Source: Pseudorhodobacter sp.
GTDB taxonomy: Bacteria > Pseudomonadota > Alphaproteobacteria > Rhodobacterales > Rhodobacteraceae
Length of the DNA: 32,180 bases
Direction of reading: 5' to 3'
NCBI GenBank assembly: GCA_014378345.1
Contig: JACMNW010000052.1
Location: 1-32,180 of the forward strand
Shown: positions 31,914-32,180 of the stretch, in pieces
Numbering within the stretch: the stretch's first letter is position 1
Layout of the letters: each line of letters starts with the position of its first letter
Made by a program: the position numbers and the translations under genes
The notes under the pieces: model-generated
The model's database searches: none
What the model was told of the DNA's origin: nothing
The model's input: only the letters and a program-made list of their open reading frames with translations

Positions 31914-32180
31914 GCTCTCCATCACTCGTTCATGCGCACCGACCCGACCACCGTCCGGACAGGCGTCCAGAATCTTCAGGTTCAATGCGCTACTAATCGC
32001 CGGGGTAAGGCGGAAATATGGCGGATTGCCGCCGATAGATACGAAATTCGATGTCCGTCGAAACACTTCGTCCCGGCTTGCCTGATTGTTGATTGAACGC
32101 TGACATTGGCTGCAAATCCGACCAACGCGCGGCTGACGTATGCGAGCGGCAAGACAGGCAAGCGCGGCCCAACCTTACGC
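31914..32180. other. Region upstream of the Tad genes
   Basis: No gene is supported on either strand up to the window edge. It presumably contains the promoter of the Tad row, but I see no clear -35/-10 pair. A small perfect hairpin, GGCGG-ATTG-CCGCC, lies at 32020-32033. Confidence 0.4.

Overview
The window is a compact chromosomal segment of an alphaproteobacterium, most likely of the Rhodobacteraceae (Roseobacter group). The basis is the gene content: an mreBCD-mrdA-rodA block, a hom-glpX-recJ row, a PhrB/CryB-type iron-sulfur photolyase, Tad pilus proteins and a heme-NO-binding-like protein next to a GGDEF protein. Moderately high GC, frequent GTG starts and short gene overlaps fit as well. 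This is inferred from family recognition only. I see no insertion sequence, phage gene or CRISPR array.

Layout. 1-2948: a nitrogen or amide catabolism group, with a glutamine-synthetase-family enzyme (cut by the left edge) and an N-formylglutamate amidohydrolase on the minus strand, and a divergent RpiR-type regulator. 3018-4639: a glyoxylate/hydroxypyruvate reductase-like dehydrogenase and a DUF1345 membrane protein. 4652-10379: the rod-shape and elongasome operon, read leftward as mreB, mreC, mreD, mrdA (PBP2), rodA. 10380-12633: leuA and two informative non-coding stretches, one of which carries a candidate leucine-rich leader peptide. 12634-14825: an SDR oxidoreductase overlapping a (6-4)-type photolyase. 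14841-18179: a secreted 18-19-repeat MORN protein, divergent from glutamine-dependent NAD+ synthetase. 18254-18699: a decayed endonuclease/exonuclease/phosphatase pseudogene. 18788-22215: a DUF4153 membrane protein, then a heme-NO-binding-domain protein that appears to lack the heme-ligating histidine, paired with a diguanylate cyclase. 22285-23279: a lytic transglycosylase and tRNA-Glu(UUC). 23434-27632: recJ, glpX and hom. 27705-28926: a small lipoprotein and a pirin. 29081-31913: three Tad-type pseudopilin genes.

How the genes work together. Most of the window is housekeeping. MreB/C/D, PBP2 and RodA form the lateral cell-wall machine. LeuA and homoserine dehydrogenase are amino-acid branch-point enzymes. 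GlpX and NadE serve central metabolism. RecJ and the photolyase serve DNA repair. The less ordinary signals are four: the leuA leader with a run of leucine codons and competing hairpins; a strong intrinsic terminator between leuA and mreB that points against both genes; the heme-ligand-less HNOB/GGDEF pair; and the two-unit periodicity of the MORN protein.
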